DNA of 36,300 nt from an uncultured Akkermansia sp. (GTDB lineage: Bacteria > Verrucomicrobiota > Verrucomicrobiia > Verrucomicrobiales > Akkermansiaceae): positions 1-36,300 of the forward strand of contig CANPYO010000013.1 in NCBI GenBank assembly GCA_947588645.1. Direction: 5' to 3'. A model generated the notes under the pieces. That model had not been told where the DNA came from and did not search any database. It was given only the letters and a program-made list of their open reading frames with translations. Each line of letters begins with the position of its first letter. Within the stretch, counting starts at the first letter, position 1. This document shows, piece after piece, positions 34,979-36,300 of the stretch. Made by a program: the position numbers and the translations under genes.

Positions 34979-35920
34979 TCATTTCCTGCCGTTGGGATCG
35001 TACTGACTCTCACCGGAATCGAGTTTGGGAAGTGGTTTTTTATACCTCTCCTGAGCGTCCGGCGGCAATGTTTTGAGCAACTGATCCACGAGCGTTGCAA
35101 AGTCAGCATCCTGTTCGGCGCGGGACTGCAAACTCCACTTGGCAGCCATGGCGGGCAAGTCAAAGTGTCTCTCTTTGAGCATCGACGTATCGGAGCGGTC
35201 ACGATCATCCTGCTTTCCCCAGAAGCGGACACCTTGTTGCGGTGGAGTTTCACGTGAGGCGCAGAGCAGGAATGAGGCGAGAATTTTTGAATCCCGCGTG
35301 GCATCATACGCTCCCCATGCCATGTCGAGGACGATGGCTTCCTCCGGACCGTTCTCCAATGCCTCCAAGTGGGTGAAGTCAGGACGTTCCGTCGTTGGAC
35401 TAATGCGCAGGTATCCCTTCATAGTAGGGTCGTAATCCAACGCTTCAAAGGCCTCCTTATTACTCTCCTCCGTGTTGGCAAGCCACTCGGCGATGCAGAG
35501 CATGTAGCGGTGGATCCATTGATTGCCTTGTGAAAGCGAGGGACCGAGCAACGGATAATTCGGTTCTTTTTCGGCTTTCTCCAACAACTCATGGAGACGT
35601 CCTTCGTGTTGCTGCAGTACGCGCGAGAAAAAGCCGGCGCGGTACATCATGTTCTTTGGCGTCGGTACCAAACTGAGCAGCATCGAAGCATTTTCAAAGC
35701 TGGGATCTCCGGCATACTCGAGCATACGCACTTGCTGCATATGCAACTTGATGGCATCGAATTGTTCTTTTGTTAATGTCTGCGTGACATTGGGCTCACT
35801 GATCTCCTCCACAGAATGGTCATTGTTGGCATCTTGTGCGGAAGCTTGGGGTATCCCCATCGCAAAAACCAACGCCATCCCAAGCCTTGTCCTCAGTTTT
35901 TCCATGAGTTTCCGCTTCAT
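34979..35920 (-). CDS. Exported protein of unknown function
   Basis: A 313-residue protein with a Sec signal peptide (MKRKLMEKLRTRLGMALVFAMGIPQASA, cleavage about residue 28). ATG 35920 was selected because it gives the signal and lies downstream of a good promoter; the frame is open 19 codons further up, through that promoter. The mature part is mostly helical and acidic, with segments such as LTKEQFDAIKLHMQQVRMLEYAGD and WIHRYMLCIAEWLAN, without a recognised domain. The C-terminus is Lys/Pro-rich. It is the first gene of a possible unit with the 41-codon ORF and membrane-protein gene. Confidence 0.78.
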   Translation of the reverse strand: MKRKLMEKLRTRLGMALVFAMGIPQASAQDANNDHSVEEISEPNVTQTLTKEQFDAIKLHMQQVRMLEYAGDPSFENASMLLSLVPTPKNMMYRAGFFSRVLQQHEGRLHELLEKAEKEPNYPLLGPSLSQGNQWIHRYMLCIAEWLANTEESNKEAFEALDYDPTMKGYLRISPTTERPDFTHLEALENGPEEAIVLDMAWGAYDATRDSKILASFLLCASRETPPQQGVRFWGKQDDRDRSDTSMLKERHFDLPAMAAKWSLQSRAEQDADFATLVDQLLKTLPPDAQERYKKPLPKLDSGESQYDPNGRK

Positions 35921-35947
35921 ATTTGGATCTTCTCGCACTCTTCTGGG

Positions 35948-35977
35948 AATACAATCATCCTTTTCGGCAGATGTCAA
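35948..35977 (-). promoter_or_regulatory. Promoter of the 313-residue exported protein gene
   Basis: On the minus strand a perfect -35 box TTGACA (35972-35977) and TGTATT (35948-35953) are 18 bases apart; shifting by one base gives TTGTAT at 17. The ATG is 28 bases downstream of the -10 box. Confidence 0.65.
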
Positions 35978-35986
35978 GTGTTTTCG

Positions 35987-36033
35987 CCTATTTCCCAGGG
36001 CAAACGCATTTGAGAGAAGGTAATCAACGGAGA
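35987..36033 (+). repeat. 47-base direct repeat, left copy
   Basis: This segment (starting CCTATTTCCCAGGGCAAACG and ending ACGGAGA) recurs at 36233-36279 with 41 of 47 bases identical. It contains the GGCAAACGCATT arm of the hairpin repeats but without its partner arm. It abuts the -35 box of the exported-protein gene. Confidence 0.8.
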
Positions 36034-36126
36034 CAACAATCTTATTGACTGATATTCATATTTATACGTATCAAAAATCATGACAACAAGCGGTCATCAT
36101 GATGACCGCTCTAAAGGAATCTCTGC

Positions 36127-36228
36127 ACACGTTAATGATTCGAAAAAAATCTGCGCAATGCGCACGTTATCAATAAATCGTACATCGTAAATCGTAAATA
36201 GGCAAACGCATTTTCTAATGCGTTTGCC
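36127..36228 (-). repeat. Inverted GTACGATTT module plus GGCAAACGCATT hairpin
   Basis: Bases 36127-36183 are the reverse complement of the module at 32224-32279 (34 of 38 identical from GCGC through CGTG), including the run of seven T and TCATTAACG. Next comes ATCGTAAATCGTAAATA, then the best hairpin of the family, GGCAAACGCATT/AATGCGTTTGCC with a 4-base loop (36201-36228). The 380 bases from 35,921 to the window end carry no gene that I can support. Confidence 0.8.
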
Positions 36229-36232
36229 CTGG

Positions 36233-36279
36233 CCTATCTCCCAGGACAACCGCATATGAGAGAAGTTAATCAGCGGAGA
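36233..36279 (+). repeat. 47-base direct repeat, right copy
   Basis: The second copy of the 47-base repeat (see 35987-36033), spaced 246 bases from the first. Here the arm reads GACAACCGCATA, and TGAGAGAAG with TTAATCAGCGGAGA follows. Together the two copies bracket the inverted module and the perfect hairpin. Confidence 0.8.
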
Positions 36280-36300
36280 ATCACCGTGACGCAGTTGCCT

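Noticed and set aside
35987..36279. CRISPR array
   Set aside because: Only two diverged 47-base copies 246 bases apart, no regular spacers and no cas genes.

Overview
The window looks like chromosomal DNA of a Gram-negative bacterium of the Verrucomicrobiota, possibly an Akkermansia-like lineage. This is inferred from the RpoB/RpoC/EF-Tu sequence style, the mid-50s G+C impression, weak Shine-Dalgarno sequences, and an ExbB/ExbD operon linked to a giant TPR protein. I could run no database search, so the phylum is an inference.

Region 1 (1-12,986, minus strand) is the transcription/translation supercluster. In transcription order it reads tRNA-Thr, tuf, tRNA-Trp, secE, nusG, rplK, rplA, rplJ, rplL, rpoB, rpoC, with rpoC cut by the window start. 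A consensus-like promoter lies just upstream of tRNA-Thr. Strong stem-loops sit between tuf and tRNA-Trp, between rplJ and rplL, and, as a set of mutually exclusive hairpins, between rplL and rpoB. These places suit attenuation or RNA processing.

Region 2 (13,134-16,423) holds a small secreted Sel1-repeat protein on the plus strand with its own terminator. On the minus strand are an acidic lipoprotein followed by truA, read from a good promoter, and a GNAT acetyltransferase.

Region 3 (16,465-23,073, minus strand) is one apparent operon: ExbB/TolQ-like proton channel, two ExbD/TolR-like proteins, an exported 1,127-residue helical-repeat protein, and a 346-residue exported protein, closed by a clear terminator. 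No TonB and no outer-membrane receptor accompany it.

Region 4 (23,741-29,038) starts with a 57-residue lipoprotein gene (minus) with its own promoter and terminator. A plus-strand operon follows: AsmA-like protein, IF-1-like S1-fold protein, TrmL, a DEDDy 3'-5' exonuclease, and two COG3541/RlaP-type nucleotidyltransferases. The last five look like an RNA maturation or repair set.

Region 5 (29,050-35,920) has a PiT phosphate transporter with a PhoU-like tail, a divergent LemA-like protein, the YchF ATPase, a membrane protein preceded by a coupled 41-codon ORF, and an exported protein of unknown function.

The intergenic spaces from 15.6 kb to the right edge carry a mosaic family of interspersed repeats: hairpins, short GTACGATTT-type modules and a near-identical module of about 58 bases ending in GGGACACGTGTGG. 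This family is the best candidate for something undescribed here. No CRISPR array, prophage, transposase gene or rRNA was seen.
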